Below are positions 35,180 to 46,342 of a DNA stretch of 64,000 nt, piece after piece. Below the pieces are notes generated by a model. That model saw nothing but the letters and a program-made list of their open reading frames with translations. It was not told the DNA's origin and did not search any database. The position numbers and the translations under genes are program-made. Each line of letters opens with the position of its first letter. Position 1 is the first letter of the stretch. The stretch is from the NCBI GenBank assembly GCA_016647705.1, contig CM028325.1, positions 33,336,474 through 33,400,473 of the forward strand, written 5' to 3'. The stretch is from Eucommia ulmoides (lineage: Eukaryota > Streptophyta > Magnoliopsida > Garryales > Eucommiaceae).

Positions 35180-35280
35180 CGTAATTATGACATCACGGTT
35201 CAGCCGCAGTTTGCCTCTCGGTTGAACCAGTGACCAATGACTTTTTCGGTTCGATGTTCGATCTGGTTTTTAAAACATTG
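34048..35280. mobile_element. TIR element with captured receptor-kinase fragment
   Basis: Ends CAATGTTTTAAAAG and TTTTTAAAACATTG form a TIR, followed on both sides by 'ggaccgg'/'tcggttcgat'-type subterminal sequence. It sits inside the dispersed repeat at 33920. Two (TA)n tracts (34912-34946 and 35138-35172) flank its right half. It contains a kinase C-terminal fragment on the minus strand. TSD is ambiguous (TTCT-like). Superfamily not assigned. Confidence 0.6.
34272..34712 (-). pseudogene. Receptor-like kinase C-terminal fragment captured by a TIR element
   Basis: An open frame of about 140 codons gives NNEDWYFPRWVFEKVI, EEILDKCIKG, AVNRMVKMMMWCLQEQ, GRSLMANVAKMLEKMVEI and PKPTIF. This is the C-lobe end of a plant receptor kinase, closest in pattern to G-type lectin S-receptor-like kinases ('RMVK.SFWCIQEQP..RP.M..VV.MLEG..EI..P..P'). 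The invariant Arg-Pro is Arg-Ser (GRSLM), and no upstream kinase motifs (DFG, HRD) are present. It may still be transcribed with the element. Confidence 0.7.
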
Positions 35281-35284
35281 ATTC

Positions 35285-36014
35285 TAGGGGTGTGCAAGTG
35301 ATCCAGATACCCGACCCACCCGACTGGCCCACATAAAATTGGATGTTTCATGTTTAGGGTCAAATGCGGGTGTAACTATATCAAATTATCAGATGTAGGG
35401 TCGGATAACGAGTTTTTATACCCCAAACCCATGCAATCCGACCCGACTGACCAGCCTTCACTTAAATAGGATTTTAGGGATTTTTTTGCTCATTTTGCAT
35501 TTTGCCTCAGTCCTTATCGCTCGTTCTTCTTCGTCTGGTTCTCCTCATCTCTGCCGATTTTTCGCTTCTCTACTCTCTCTATCTGACTTTGCGTGTGTGT
35601 GAATGAAATGAATGATGACAATGCTCTTCAAATATCAGCAGCAACGGCACAATCGACCAGCACTGCCACATCCGCAATTTCGAAGAAGGAAACCTTAGAT
35701 TCAAGCTTATTCGGCAGAGGTCGCTACAAGTTTTGGGCATTGGCCACCATATTACTGTGAGTAGATATTATTTTTTCAACTTTTTGTTTTAATTTTTTCT
35801 ATTTATGTGAGTAGATTTGCTTTGTGATTTTTATGTTTAATTGATTTGATTCCAAATCCGACCGTCTTCGATTGACATTCGAAACCACCCGCCAATATCG
35901 GACTCTTCATCATCGTCGGTCGAAAACGGGTGATGAAAATCTTAACCCGATAATTTTCGGGTGGGGTCTTGGATTTGCCCAAAACACCCCCTACAGGACC
36001 CGTGCACATCCCTA
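35285..36014. mobile_element. hAT-type non-autonomous element (730 bp)
   Basis: Starts TAGGGGTGTGCAAGTG and ends GTGCACATCCCTA. The 8-bp TSD is ATTGATTC (35277-35284) versus ACTGATTC (36015-36022), one mismatch. Contains 'gacccacccgac' and 'aacccgataattttcgggtgggg' subterminal inverted pieces. It is inserted at the right edge of the kinase-bearing TIR element. Non-coding, apart from chance frames. Confidence 0.82.
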
Positions 36015-37608
36015 ACTGATTCTGTTTAATTTTTTTTTTATAAAAAGACTTAATTGTCTTTTTAATTGGAAGTGAAAAGACAATTTTATCCCTAATTTAA
36101 TTATTCTATATTTTTTCTTTCTTTTCATTATTTCTTTTTTACTTTCTTTTTTCTTTTTCTCTTTCTCTCTCCTGAAATTCCTTCCAATGGCGACAGCGAC
36201 TGGACGATGAGGGGAAGGCCACAACTCCATCCTCTCTCTCTCCCTTCCTCTCAAATTTGGGCTGCGCATGTATCTGGGAAAGCAATAGAGAAAGCAACGA
36301 CGAAGGATTTATAAATCGACGGTCGTGGTTCTTCTTCAACTTCTTATCATCCCCCTTCTTTGCTTTGTCATGGTAGCGTGTCGGCCAACTTTCTTAATCA
36401 CCTCACCTCTACGATCCTTGAATCCAAGATTTGCGACTCACCTCATTGAAACTCAAAATACTACATTGAAGAACAATAAATATAATTCAAAATTTGTTCT
36501 TGACATTTCTTCATGAATCTGACTAGAAAGATTTGGGGTTGGAAGGGGTGTTTGGCGGAGAGTAGAGGAGGCATTGGGGGGCTTGTTAGGCAACAAACAG
36601 AGGAGGGATTGGAGGGGAGTAGTTCGGCGGTGAGCAGGTGAAAAAAGGAAGAAGAAAGAAATTAGAGAGTCTAATTCATAATTTATCAAATCTTAATTTT
36701 AAGTATAAATCCCTTAATTATGTTTTGATTTTGTTTTAGTCTCATATCAATATTCTCTTATATCTTCAATTCAATTAAGGTATGCATCGCTAACTGCCAC
36801 TGCCATCCTCCGTGGCCACCCATCGTTACCGCGCATCGAACCTCAAGCCTTCGGTCGTCGAAGTTCAGCTATCGAATTTTTTTTTTTTTTAGTGTATCTT
36901 TTACTTATATGCAACTATTTTTTGAATGCAGTTTTTAGTTATATTTTAATATATTTTTCTAGTTAACCGTTTTAGTGTAATTTTTTGACGATTAACATTT
37001 GAAAATTTAGTTGAATTTAACTAAAAAAAATATAAATAAAAAGTATATTAAAAGATGTTACTAAAAATTAGTTGAATATAACTAAAAAAAATCTAACAAC
37101 TTGTGACTGGAGTTTTAGTGATCAATAACCGACGATAGCCTAAATTTGGTGGACGATGACGCAACCTTAATTGGAACTTAATGTTTCCATTAACACTTGA
37201 AATTTTTTATTAATTTAGTGTCATTATTAAAATCTCGCACTAACTATCTCTATAAAAGAAACACAAAGAAAAAAAAAAGGAAAAAAAAAATTCAAAAAAG
37301 AAATTTTGTTTACTTGTTAAAAAAAAAAATGAAAATTTTAATTTTATATTCTAATAAATTAAATAAAAAATATTAATTTTATATTAATTTAATATTTAAA
37401 ATATTAAAAAATAAATTAATCCGTCAAAAGTAGAAGAAGATACGTATCTTTTGTAAGTGAAATGGAGCGAGTCAAACGGAGTAACAGAAGGGGTAAAAGA
37501 TAATTTATTTGCCCTTTATAAAAACTAGGGCTAACTCGAAATTATTGAACTTGCAAAGCAACCCATATTCGCTTCGCTGCCACTTCTTACGATCCACAGG
37601 TTGGAAAG

Positions 37609-39276
37609 ATGGTGAGGTTTTCACTGGGCGGAGAAGACGACAACCAAGGACCCAGCAGTTACAGTTCCAAGAGGCGGCGGATCTTGCAAAGCATTCAACA
37701 AGCAGCGCTTGAACGCCGCCGCAACCGCGGCGTTGACCTAGTCGTACCCGGACGTGGAGGTGGAGGTGGACAAGAGCAATCAGAACCCGAGTCTTCGGCG
37801 GGAGCAGAAGAAGAGGATTTGGGTGTCCATGAAGTAGAAGATTTATCATCTGACAATGAAGGAGGAGAATATGGACACGAGTGCGAGGGGGAGGAAGAGG
37901 AGGAGAACGGGAGAAATCAGGGCGAAGATCGGAGAAGAACGGTCGAGACGCAGTCATCGAGAGACGGCGGCGAGGGCAGCGCGGAGAAGAATTGCGATTT
38001 GGCTGGATACAGTGGATCCGGATCCGCCTATTTGATCGTAAGCGATCCGGAGGTGTTCGATTGCCCTATCTGTCTCGAACACCTGACCATCCCCGTTTTT
38101 CAGGTATTTTCCCCTCGCCGATAACTCCCTATCTATGCTGTTCGGATCATCTGAAAGTGGTATAAAATAATTACCATCACAACGATTTTGATACTATGTT
38201 TTGCATCATTGAAGTTGAAATGATTTTAATTAGCTTCCATGTAACGGGGCATCACTAGTTTTTCATAAACGAGGGAATTATGATTATGTTCTATGAAGAT
38301 CCAAACAGCCCTATACGTAAGAAATCATCTTAGGTTGCAGACAACTAGTATAATCTGGTTTCTAGCATTGCTTATTTTCTGTGTTTCTGCGCCCAATTTT
38401 CTATTTTTGTTCCATTTTTTTTCTTTTTATTGGGTTCCTTGAAAACATGAAATAGAATCCGAAATCTGGGTACAATTCCATTATGTTCCCTAAAATTTGT
38501 TCTAAAAGTCAAGGAAGAGAACACAACCCCCCCCCCAACACCACATGTTTATGTTTGTCTTCCCAGTTCTTTTGGTACAGAAACTAAAAACACACTTAGC
38601 ATTAATACTAATATCTTCTGTTTTGCATTAGTGTGACAACGGGCATATAGCCTGCTCTTCATGCTGCGTCAAAATCAGGAACAAATGTGCCTCTTGCTCT
38701 TGGCCCATTGGCTATAACCGTTGCCGCGCCATGGAGATGATTCTCGAGTCGTTAGCCGCCCCGTGCCCAAATCTCAAGCACGGCTGCACCCTGAAAATCC
38801 CCTGCAGCAGGAGACGTTCCCATATGGAGATGTGCACCTACTCCCCATGTTCCTGCCCGTTCCCTGCCTGTAACTTCATCGGCTTCTCCAAGCACTTGTA
38901 CTCCCACTTTGCTGCCCACCACAGTGCATCCACTAAGCAGTTCTCTTTCGGCAGCCTCTTCTCCGTCACGCTCTCAGTAGATCAAAACTACCAGTTTCTC
39001 CAGGAGAAGGGCGAATCAGTAATTTTCGTCCTGAATCGGGGCGTTGACCGTTTGGGGAGCTTGGTCAACGTCGTGTGCTTGGGACCCACATCTTTTAGTA
39101 AGAAATTCGAGTACAATTTGGTGGCGAAAAGCGGGGATGGGCTTCTTAAACTTCGGTCTCCGGTGGAGAGCTTCCAGGCATGGAGTGAAAGATGCCCGGA
39201 GAAGGGGTATCTTCTGGTTCCGGGGGGGGTATCTCAACCATTGAAAACGGGAGTATGCATAAGGAGGTTACCCTAA
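37609..39276 (+). CDS. SINA-like RING-type E3 ubiquitin ligase (379 aa, two exons)
   Basis: Model: join(37609..38103,38632..39276), GT-AG, phase 0. Residues 1-140 are charged: a basic KRRRIL patch and long Glu/Gly runs, as in plant SINA-like proteins. The C3HC4 RING spans both exons: C152, C155, then C166, H170, C173, C176, C184, C187 with PIGYNRC after it. A SINA zinc-finger follows (CPNLKHGC at about 210, then C-x6-H and CPFPACNF with H...H), and then a TRAF-like substrate-binding domain to the C-terminus. The family transfers ubiquitin from an E2 to substrates bound by the SINA domain, usually as dimers. The frame is intact. It stands alone between transposon blocks; the upstream end of a dispersed repeat lies less than 150 bp from the start codon. 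Confidence 0.92.
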
Positions 39277-40443
39277 TGATCTCTTGGAAATATCTATTGT
39301 GATGTTAGATTATAACCCAATAAGGCTTATTTTTGCCAACTCTATTTTATTAAATTTGGTTTTTTTAAGGCTTATTTTTGTTAACTCTGTTTTAGTAAAT
39401 TTGGTTTTTTTATGTAAATAAATAAGCCCCCATTGTTGGACCTATAGGTCGGGACGACTAGAAGCATCATTTACAATTTACTTTAGGGAATATTTGGTCG
39501 TACGAAAATTGGATCTTTAATATTAAAATTAGTAATGGACCCAGTTTGAAATCACTTTTATTTCAAAAAGATTAATTTTGTATGGATATTGTATTTCGTA
39601 ATATGTTTTTTATTGATAAGTAATTTATTATAATTGGGGGTGGAAGATTTGATCTCACAACCCCTCATTAAAGAGTCATTACCGGCTGGGAACCTACTTG
39701 GTATCCCCCTCAACCATGGTAGACAAAAGTAAAAATCACTATAATGAAATACTTAACAAAATTCATAAAAGACTTTCCTCCTGGAAAGCAAAAATGTTTT
39801 CTACGAAGGGAAGGGTTACCCTCATTAAAGTTGTCACCTCCTCGATCCCGAATTATACCATCCAAATATTGTTGGGAAAATTCACATAATTATATAAATT
39901 CAAAATAAATAAATAAATATTACATACAATATCAAACTCTTTAAATAACTAAGAATATCAACAATTAAATAAATAAAATAAATAATAGAATAGAGAGAAA
40001 AAACATATCGAGCGGATCGAGATGTGAAAACATTGTCCTAGAAGAGATACGCCTCCTTTGTGCATAGGGTTGAACGACGAGCCCTTCCCAAGATGTAACG
40101 ATCTAGGGCGTCAAGGTAACAGCAGGATATCCTAATATTGAACTAATTGCGAACCTTATTGCCCGTAAATTATCAATTATATAATATACACGAAATATCA
40201 CAAAACATCACTTCTCTCTATTTATATATCTCAATAAAATCATGCTCACTATTTTATATATTATCATATAGTATCATACTATTTTCTTCTATATTTTTCT
40301 ATGTCACTCTACTACATCTCATTCCATATTTTCTTTCATCCTTACATACACATATATAGTGTATAGATTATGTAACTCTTATTATCATATTAAATACTCA
40401 TAATATTATAATAAATAAAATCGCTAATTATATACATAAATAT

Positions 40444-40796
40444 TGTTAGATTCTTGTCCCACATCACTTATTTGAGAGTTTCTAAACTACTATATAAATC
40501 AAATGAATTAATCAATTTAGAACCATATGGTTTTAAGTTGGAACCTTCTAACATAGTATCAAAGTCAAGGTTATGGGTTTCTCATTCCCTCGTAGTTAAA
40601 TCATCCGTGCAAGTCGGGAGTTGCACATTTCTTATCATTTCCTCATAGTCAAATCATTCATGCAAACCGGGGGTTGCTAAGGGCTTGTGTTAGATTCATG
40701 TCCCACATTTTTATTTTAAACTTTCCAAACCACTATATAAATCAAATGAGTTACTCCACTTAGAACTATATGATTTTAAGTTGGAACCTCCTAACA
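40444..40796 (+). mobile_element. TRIM (terminal-repeat retrotransposon in miniature), complete, 353 bp
   Basis: Two direct repeats, 40444-40553 and 40688-40796, begin TGTTAGATTC and end CTAACA. After the first comes TAGTATCAAAGTCAAGG, close to the tRNA-iMet primer-binding consensus TGGTATCAGAGC. Before the second is a purine-rich GGGGGTTGCTAAGGGC. The exact 5-bp TSD AATAT is at 40439-40443 and 40797-40801. No coding capacity, as expected; mobilised in trans. It sits in the left LTR of the copia-like element. Confidence 0.95.
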
Positions 40797-42663
40797 AATA
40801 TTATTGTAACATATATATTTATAATGAAATTATACTTTAATCACAACAATAATGTTTAATAAACATGTAATTAAAACACATAATAGTAACTATTATATAT
40901 ATATATATATATTTAATTTTGAATTATTTTTCTAACAATCCCCCACATAATTTAAAATTAAAATAAAATAATAAATAAAAATAATGGACAATATAATACT
41001 ATGTAATAGGTGGAAGTGTCTTCAGGACTTGAATCTCATTTAGTGTAACAAACATTTATCCAAATGAACCATAGTGAATTATGTCTTGAATTAGGCCATT
41101 TTAGCCGAACTTCAGTAAGCACAACACAGTACGGGTATTAGATCATGTTCACGATTTTGCGCTTTTATGACCATGCGCATGTATCTTGATTCTCATGAGA
41201 GTTACTAGGGAAAGCCCAATCTCATTGTCGCTGTCTCACAACAACTCTCACTTATGTGAGTTCTCCAAGGGAATATGTGATCTATACCTTGCAAGAGTTT
41301 TCTTGTCTTGGTCTCATTAAGGGTTAAACCCATCCTCAACATCATAATATTATATGATACTAGCGCCTTAGGGATGAGTAAGAGAATTTTTTAAATGATT
41401 TCTCTAAATTATATAGTATTGTTTTATAAGTCACGCAGTATAGATTGTTGCTACCCATTGAACCTCCTTCATGGGATTCCGAATCATAGAGGTTAGGTTA
41501 CCTTCCTAGGTAACTTCCTTACGGGCTAACCTCATATCCCTCAACAATTTTAAGATCCAATCACTACTAGTCTTTGAGGTAAATTGTCCCACCTCGTGGG
41601 AATATAAAGCATAATTGTCTCACCTCATGGAAATATATAGTATGAATATTAAGTCTCAAAATTTTAAATTTTATTTATTCCATCAATTCTCATTTAGTAC
41701 CAATAAATATTTTGGCTCAATTTTTAATATTTTTTATGCAACATTTAGATTTTTTTAGTTCTAATAATAATATCAAATAAATTTATTATTAAACGCAACT
41801 TTTTATCAAATCAACATTATGTACAGTCTCATATTTCATCATGTAAACTAAAATGGAACATGTACTAAAACAACAATTTCCGAGACAATATTTATATTCC
41901 CAATTTCAAAATTATATAAATAATTTGAGAATTCTCAAAGCAATCAATTCGACACTTTATATGGAGGCAACATATTTATCAATAAATCATATTTTCTACT
42001 TTACCATCATAAAAACCTTCTAAAAATATAAGTTGAAGTGACATATATTTTATTCCAATACAACAAGCAACTATAAAAAAAAAATAAAAAAAATTCATGA
42101 AAATGGAATTTAATTTCACATTATTTTCCGTCAATTTTTGAAAAATCTATATCTGCGAAAAATATTTGAACATCTATATTTCAGGGCAATTGAATAATGA
42201 AAATTCTCTAGGCACCATTATATCTTAAATACAATAGGAATGTCAATTTATTGATGTAAAATATTATTTTATTTAAAAAGTTTTCAATTTTTCTTGAAAT
42301 CACGTGATAATTCCAATAATTAAAATTTAATTTTCAATGATTCAATTTTCTCTTTCAGAATAACTTAATAATTTTATACAACGATAATAAAAAATTCTCA
42401 ATATGTTATCGCGTAATTAAAATTTAATCATAATATTAAAAATCTCGCTTAAAATTATTATTTTAGTAGTCAATAGTTTTACTACTAGGAATCACAAATT
42501 TTGTGACCAGTAGTCTACTACTAAGAATTACTTAATCGTAATGACCAACTGTGTTATTATATACTAGAAGTCATTTTAAAATGAGAAATTGGTTACCAGT
42601 CTAATACCTATTAGGAACCAATTTTCAAACGAGAAACTTATTACTATTATAATAAAAAAAATA

Positions 42664-43870
42664 AGGACAAAATACATTTTAAACCCTCTAATTATTGACG
42701 TTTTTCTATAACCCAATAAGTTTATTTGTTTCACTTTAAAACCCTCTAAGTATGTAACCGGTTTTAATTAGTGCTTCTGTTAGTTTTTCCATCTAAAGTA
42801 ATAGAAAACTGTCTTGTTTAAGGGTTTTTTAGTCTTTTTATTTTTTTCTTTTTTCTTCTTCACCAAAGGATATCTCTAGTCTCTCTCTTCTTTCTCTCTC
42901 TAAAGAGATCAATGATGAATCCAAACCCAAACCCATCTCTCATACCATAAATCCCCGCTTTTGGTTAGTTGAATAACTAGGTTTTATAGAAATGGGAGTT
43001 CCGACAAGTTCGAATTATCCATGGATCGCTCAGAAAACCCAGGCCATATCAATCCACTTTTGCAAGCGTTTGGCTTCTAAAGGATTCAAAGTCACTCTAG
43101 CCTTGGTCAGATTCAGTTAAAAATGATTTTTTTTCACCAGAACGAAAAAAATGAGGGCCAATGCATCATGTGGTGTCCAATGCAGTTGCTCCCCCAAACA
43201 AAAACCCAATTATGTATGCAGTGTGAAAACCTTGATAAAACATCTTGCACCTCAAGTTACAGTATGCATTTCAATTCGCAAATCAAATCATCGTTTCTCC
43301 ATTAAAAGTCCAAATTTCACATGCATGCAACACTTCAGCTGATCTACCACAACAAACAGATGATATATCGAAATTCCGAACTCTTGTTAGATACAAATAA
43401 ATGATAGCAAATTGATTCTCAAAATGAAGAAACTTCATCATCTATTTCTCCATCTCCACCAACTTCTGCACCTTCCAGCGACTTCCACCGCATCAGGAAA
43501 TTCATCCGATTTCAAGAGTTTTCTCCGGCGATTCCGTATCAAAATCCCAGAGAAATCGTCATCCCTGCTCCCGGAAGAATAGATCGCCAGGCTGTTGCTG
43601 GATGATTTTGGCAAATTTCTTGATTTCAGCGATGATGATGGGGGAAGAAGAATGAAAAAAGAAAATAAGAACATTAAAAAGACTATTTTACCACTAAAAA
43701 AGGGCGTGTGCAGCAAACATGATATGTTTTCGGTTAGTTTGAATGGAAAAACTAACAGAATCACCAATTAAAATCGGTTACATACTTAGAGAATTTAAAA
43801 TGAAACAAACAAATTTATTGAATTATATAGAAACGCATCAATAGGTAGAAGGTTTAAAATGTATTTTGCC
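42664..43870. mobile_element. Pack-MULE with long TIRs carrying a glycosyltransferase fragment (1207 bp)
   Basis: Long TIRs (about 190 bp): left AGGACAAAATACATTTTAAACC and right, in reverse complement, GGCAAAATACATTTTAAACC, continuing with 'aattattgacgtttttctat' and inverted 'gttagtttttccat' pieces. The 9-bp TSD AAAAAAATA is exact (42655-42663 and 43871-43879), the length typical of Mutator elements, although the target is A-rich. Inside is a host-gene fragment (UGT, 43038-43110). No transposase. It is nested in the copia-like element. Confidence 0.82.
43038..43110 (+). pseudogene. UDP-glycosyltransferase N-terminal fragment, captured
   Basis: Reads PGHINPLLQ then, after a one-base frameshift, KRLASKGFKVTLAL. 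This is the N-terminal 'GHinP.lqfakrLaskGlkVTl.tT' acceptor-pocket motif of plant family-1 UGTs. The fragment is flanked by unrelated sequence and lacks the C-terminal PSPG donor-binding box. The catalytic His of 'QGH' is present in the fragment. Confidence 0.72.
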
Positions 43871-46342
43871 AAAAAAATAATGATATATTTTTTTTTCAAA
43901 GAATAAAAACATTTCATATTTTTTTTTTCTTTTCATAAATAATAAAACCTTTCGTGTTTTTTTTTTTTTCCTTAAATCAAGAACATATTCAAATCTAAAA
44001 TAAAATTTTTTGTCTTCACAAAATGAAAAATATTTGGTTTTCCTTTATTAAAAGGGTCAAAATATTTTATTCTAAAAAATTTAATCCTCCTAATTCAATA
44101 TATATAAACACTCTTAATTTATAAATTTTACTAATTCTTAAAATTTATGTTAGTTTGATGATGGTAGACTACTAAAATAATATTTAAAAATATCTAACAT
44201 TTTATTTTTATAACAAATGATATCACATTTCAAAGTGGAAAGATTTGGTCTTCATCATATAAACAAACTATTATAATAAATTAATTTGTGAGATTAAAAT
44301 GAAAATAAATCATTTTTTTCCATCAAATATATATTCATATATAACCTTCACATTTTCAAAGTATCTCTAATTCAAGATAGAAAATAAGATAAATGTCACT
44401 ATCAACAAATACAATTAGAATACTAATCAATAATATAAATTTGCATATAAAACATCACAATAAAATATAAATCAATGTATGCAAATTCATATAACAAATA
44501 AAATTTTAAAAATAATATTTTGTAAGATTATTTCAATAGGAAAAATAAAATAAGATGAATCACACAATATAAGATAGAATATTATCATAACAAAATACTA
44601 AATTTAATTTCTCTTGCGTCTGTCATAAATTTAAGATTAAAACAAAAATGTATCGATCATCAAATACATTAAAACAATATTAGAAACAAATTCACGCAAA
44701 ATTGAACTTTCACAAAAATTATGTCTCTTCTTAGATTGTTGGAGAAATTCACATCATTATATAAACTCAAATTAAATAAATAAATATCACATACAATATG
44801 AATCTCTTTAAATAGCTAAGAACATTAACAATTAAATAAATAAAATAAAGTCATTTTAATAAATTCATAATGGAATTCATAAAGTCATTTTTAATAAATT
44901 TTATACTTTAATTACAATAATAATATGTAATAAACATGTAATCAGAACACATAATAATAACTATTATAAATATATTATTAATAATAATTTCATTAAATAA
45001 AATAATATAATTTATATATAATAAAATATTTAATTTTGAATTATTTTTCTAACAAATCTTCCCCCTTCCTAAGAAGTTCTATAAAGGAACTCGACAAAAT
45101 CAATAGAAACTTTCTTTGAGGGGGACACCCAAAGAACTAAAAAGTATCATCTTGTTAATTGGAATATTGTCTGTAAGCTTAAGGACTTGGGAGGTCTTGG
45201 TATTAATAATGCAAAACGTAATAATGAGGCCTTCCTCGCCAATTTAGGATGGAATATGATTAAGGGAGATAACAGATCATGGACTGTAGTAATGACTGAG
45301 AAATATAAGATAGACTGAAGCTTATCTAATTGGCAGGTTAAACCAACTCAATCCTTCATCTGGAAAAGAATTATCAAAACTAAAGATATCCTCACATCAG
45401 GAATCAAATGGAAGATTGACAATGGGTGTAATATTAATATTTGGACTGATTGGTAGTGTAGGGATGTCCCTCTGGGAGATGGGAGTATCCAAAAGGATTA
45501 ATTATGGTCTCAAAGTGGCTGATATTGTCAATGATGAGAGGGATTGGAACCTTAATCCCATTCTGCACCTTTAAAGTGATAATCAAAGAAACTTAATCAT
45601 AAGTTTGTTCCATCTCTCCCGATCCCCACTGAGACGGATTAACCTTTTTGATCTCCGAATACTTTGGGGAGTTTCTCTGTGTAAACAACTTACGAATTAT
45701 CGAATGAGGATGAGATTCCTAATACCATCTTGAAATGGAGTCGGATGTGGAAAATCAAACTTCCTCAAAATCTCAGATTCTTCTTGGGGATTTTATTTCA
45801 TTGGTTAATAACAAATTTCGGGCAATCCGAAGCAAAGATGCAATCAACATCTGCCAAAGGCGTTTGGATGGTGTTGATACTTTAAATAACGTGTTTAGGG
45901 AAGGCCCGAAGGCTAACCTGATTTGGTCATCCTTCGCTGGTTTATTTCCTGAACTGAACGATCAAGATCTGTTCCTTCAGAGATAGCTAAAAAGATAGAA
46001 TAAAAAAGAGTTCTATTAACCTTTCTCTTTATAGTACTTTCATTTATATCATTTGGGAGAAATGGAAAGACCGAAACAAAGAGGTGATAGAGGGTACTAA
46101 AATGTATCCTATTGTTATAATTAAAAGAATTACTAGACTTAGCTAGAAAATCTATGGTGTCTTTCATGAAAAGTACCTCCCAAATGGATTTGGTACTTGT
46201 ACCCCTACTATTTGGTGTCCTCCTATGAGAGGCTTCTTCAAACTTAATATCGACAGAAGTGCTCTGGAAACCCTGGCGAAGGTGAAATGGGAGAAGTGAT
46301 TCAAGGCAGTATGGGGGTCTGGATTGTACTTTCTTTTTCTTT

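Larger units (their letters stand above)
33920..37400. repeat. Dispersed repeat family, copy 1, with two nested insertions
   Basis: Homologous to 46343-47895. Shared landmarks: the start 'ggtaaattggcttttaccccc', 'ttaattggaag.gaaaagacaa', 'ggggaaggccacaact', 'ttcatgaatctgact.gaaa', 'ggaggcattggggg', and the 3' 'ggaacttaatgtttccattaac'. In this copy 34048-36014 is foreign. A TIR-like partner of the start occurs at about 37490-37523 ('ggggtaaaagat..ttgccctt'), suggesting a TIR element that ends next to the SINA-like gene promoter. No coding capacity recognised. Confidence 0.6.
39870..45054 (+). mobile_element. Copia-like LTR element, degenerate, inserted in the LINE
   Basis: Left LTR about 39870-40936 (interrupted by a TRIM at 40444-40796): starts TGTTGGGAAAATTCAC and ends TTCTAACA. 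Right LTR about 44738-45054: starts TGTTGGAGAAATTCAC and ends TTCTAACA, with an internal deletion. TSD AATAT on the left versus AATCT on the right, where an AT deletion would explain the mismatch. After the left LTR comes 'tcccccacataatttaaaatt'. The interior lacks any recognisable gag or pol; 41000-41600 has GC-richer unassigned DNA. A Pack-MULE is nested at 42664. The same LTR family gives the solo LTR at 18009. Confidence 0.72.
39640..46330 (+). pseudogene. L1-type LINE remnant (RT tail, zf-RVT, RNase H), split by an LTR element
   Basis: The left part (39660-39865) reads GNLLGIPL, NEILNKIHKRLSSWKAK and GRVTLIKVVTSSIPNYTIQI, the RT thumb region of plant LINEs. The right part (45055-46310) resumes in order: LPKKFYKELDKINRNFLW (with frameshift), HLVNWNIVCKLKDLGGLGI, NNEAFLANLGWNMI, a zf-RVT-like LWGVSLC... 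region, then IWEKWKDRNKEV and PPMRGFFKLNIDRSAL, the start of the C-terminal RNase H. Many stops. 5' truncated, as usual for LINEs. The sequence between, 39870-45054, is a later LTR insertion. Confidence 0.8.

Noticed and set aside
37881-38165. Second frame overlapping SINA exon 1
   Set aside because: Out of frame with RING motif and splice site; Gly/Arg-rich shadow of Glu/Gly codons.
43438-43767. Minus-strand frame of 109 codons as a second captured gene
   Set aside because: A third of it translates the TIR; the remaining Ser/Arg-rich part has no recognised motif.
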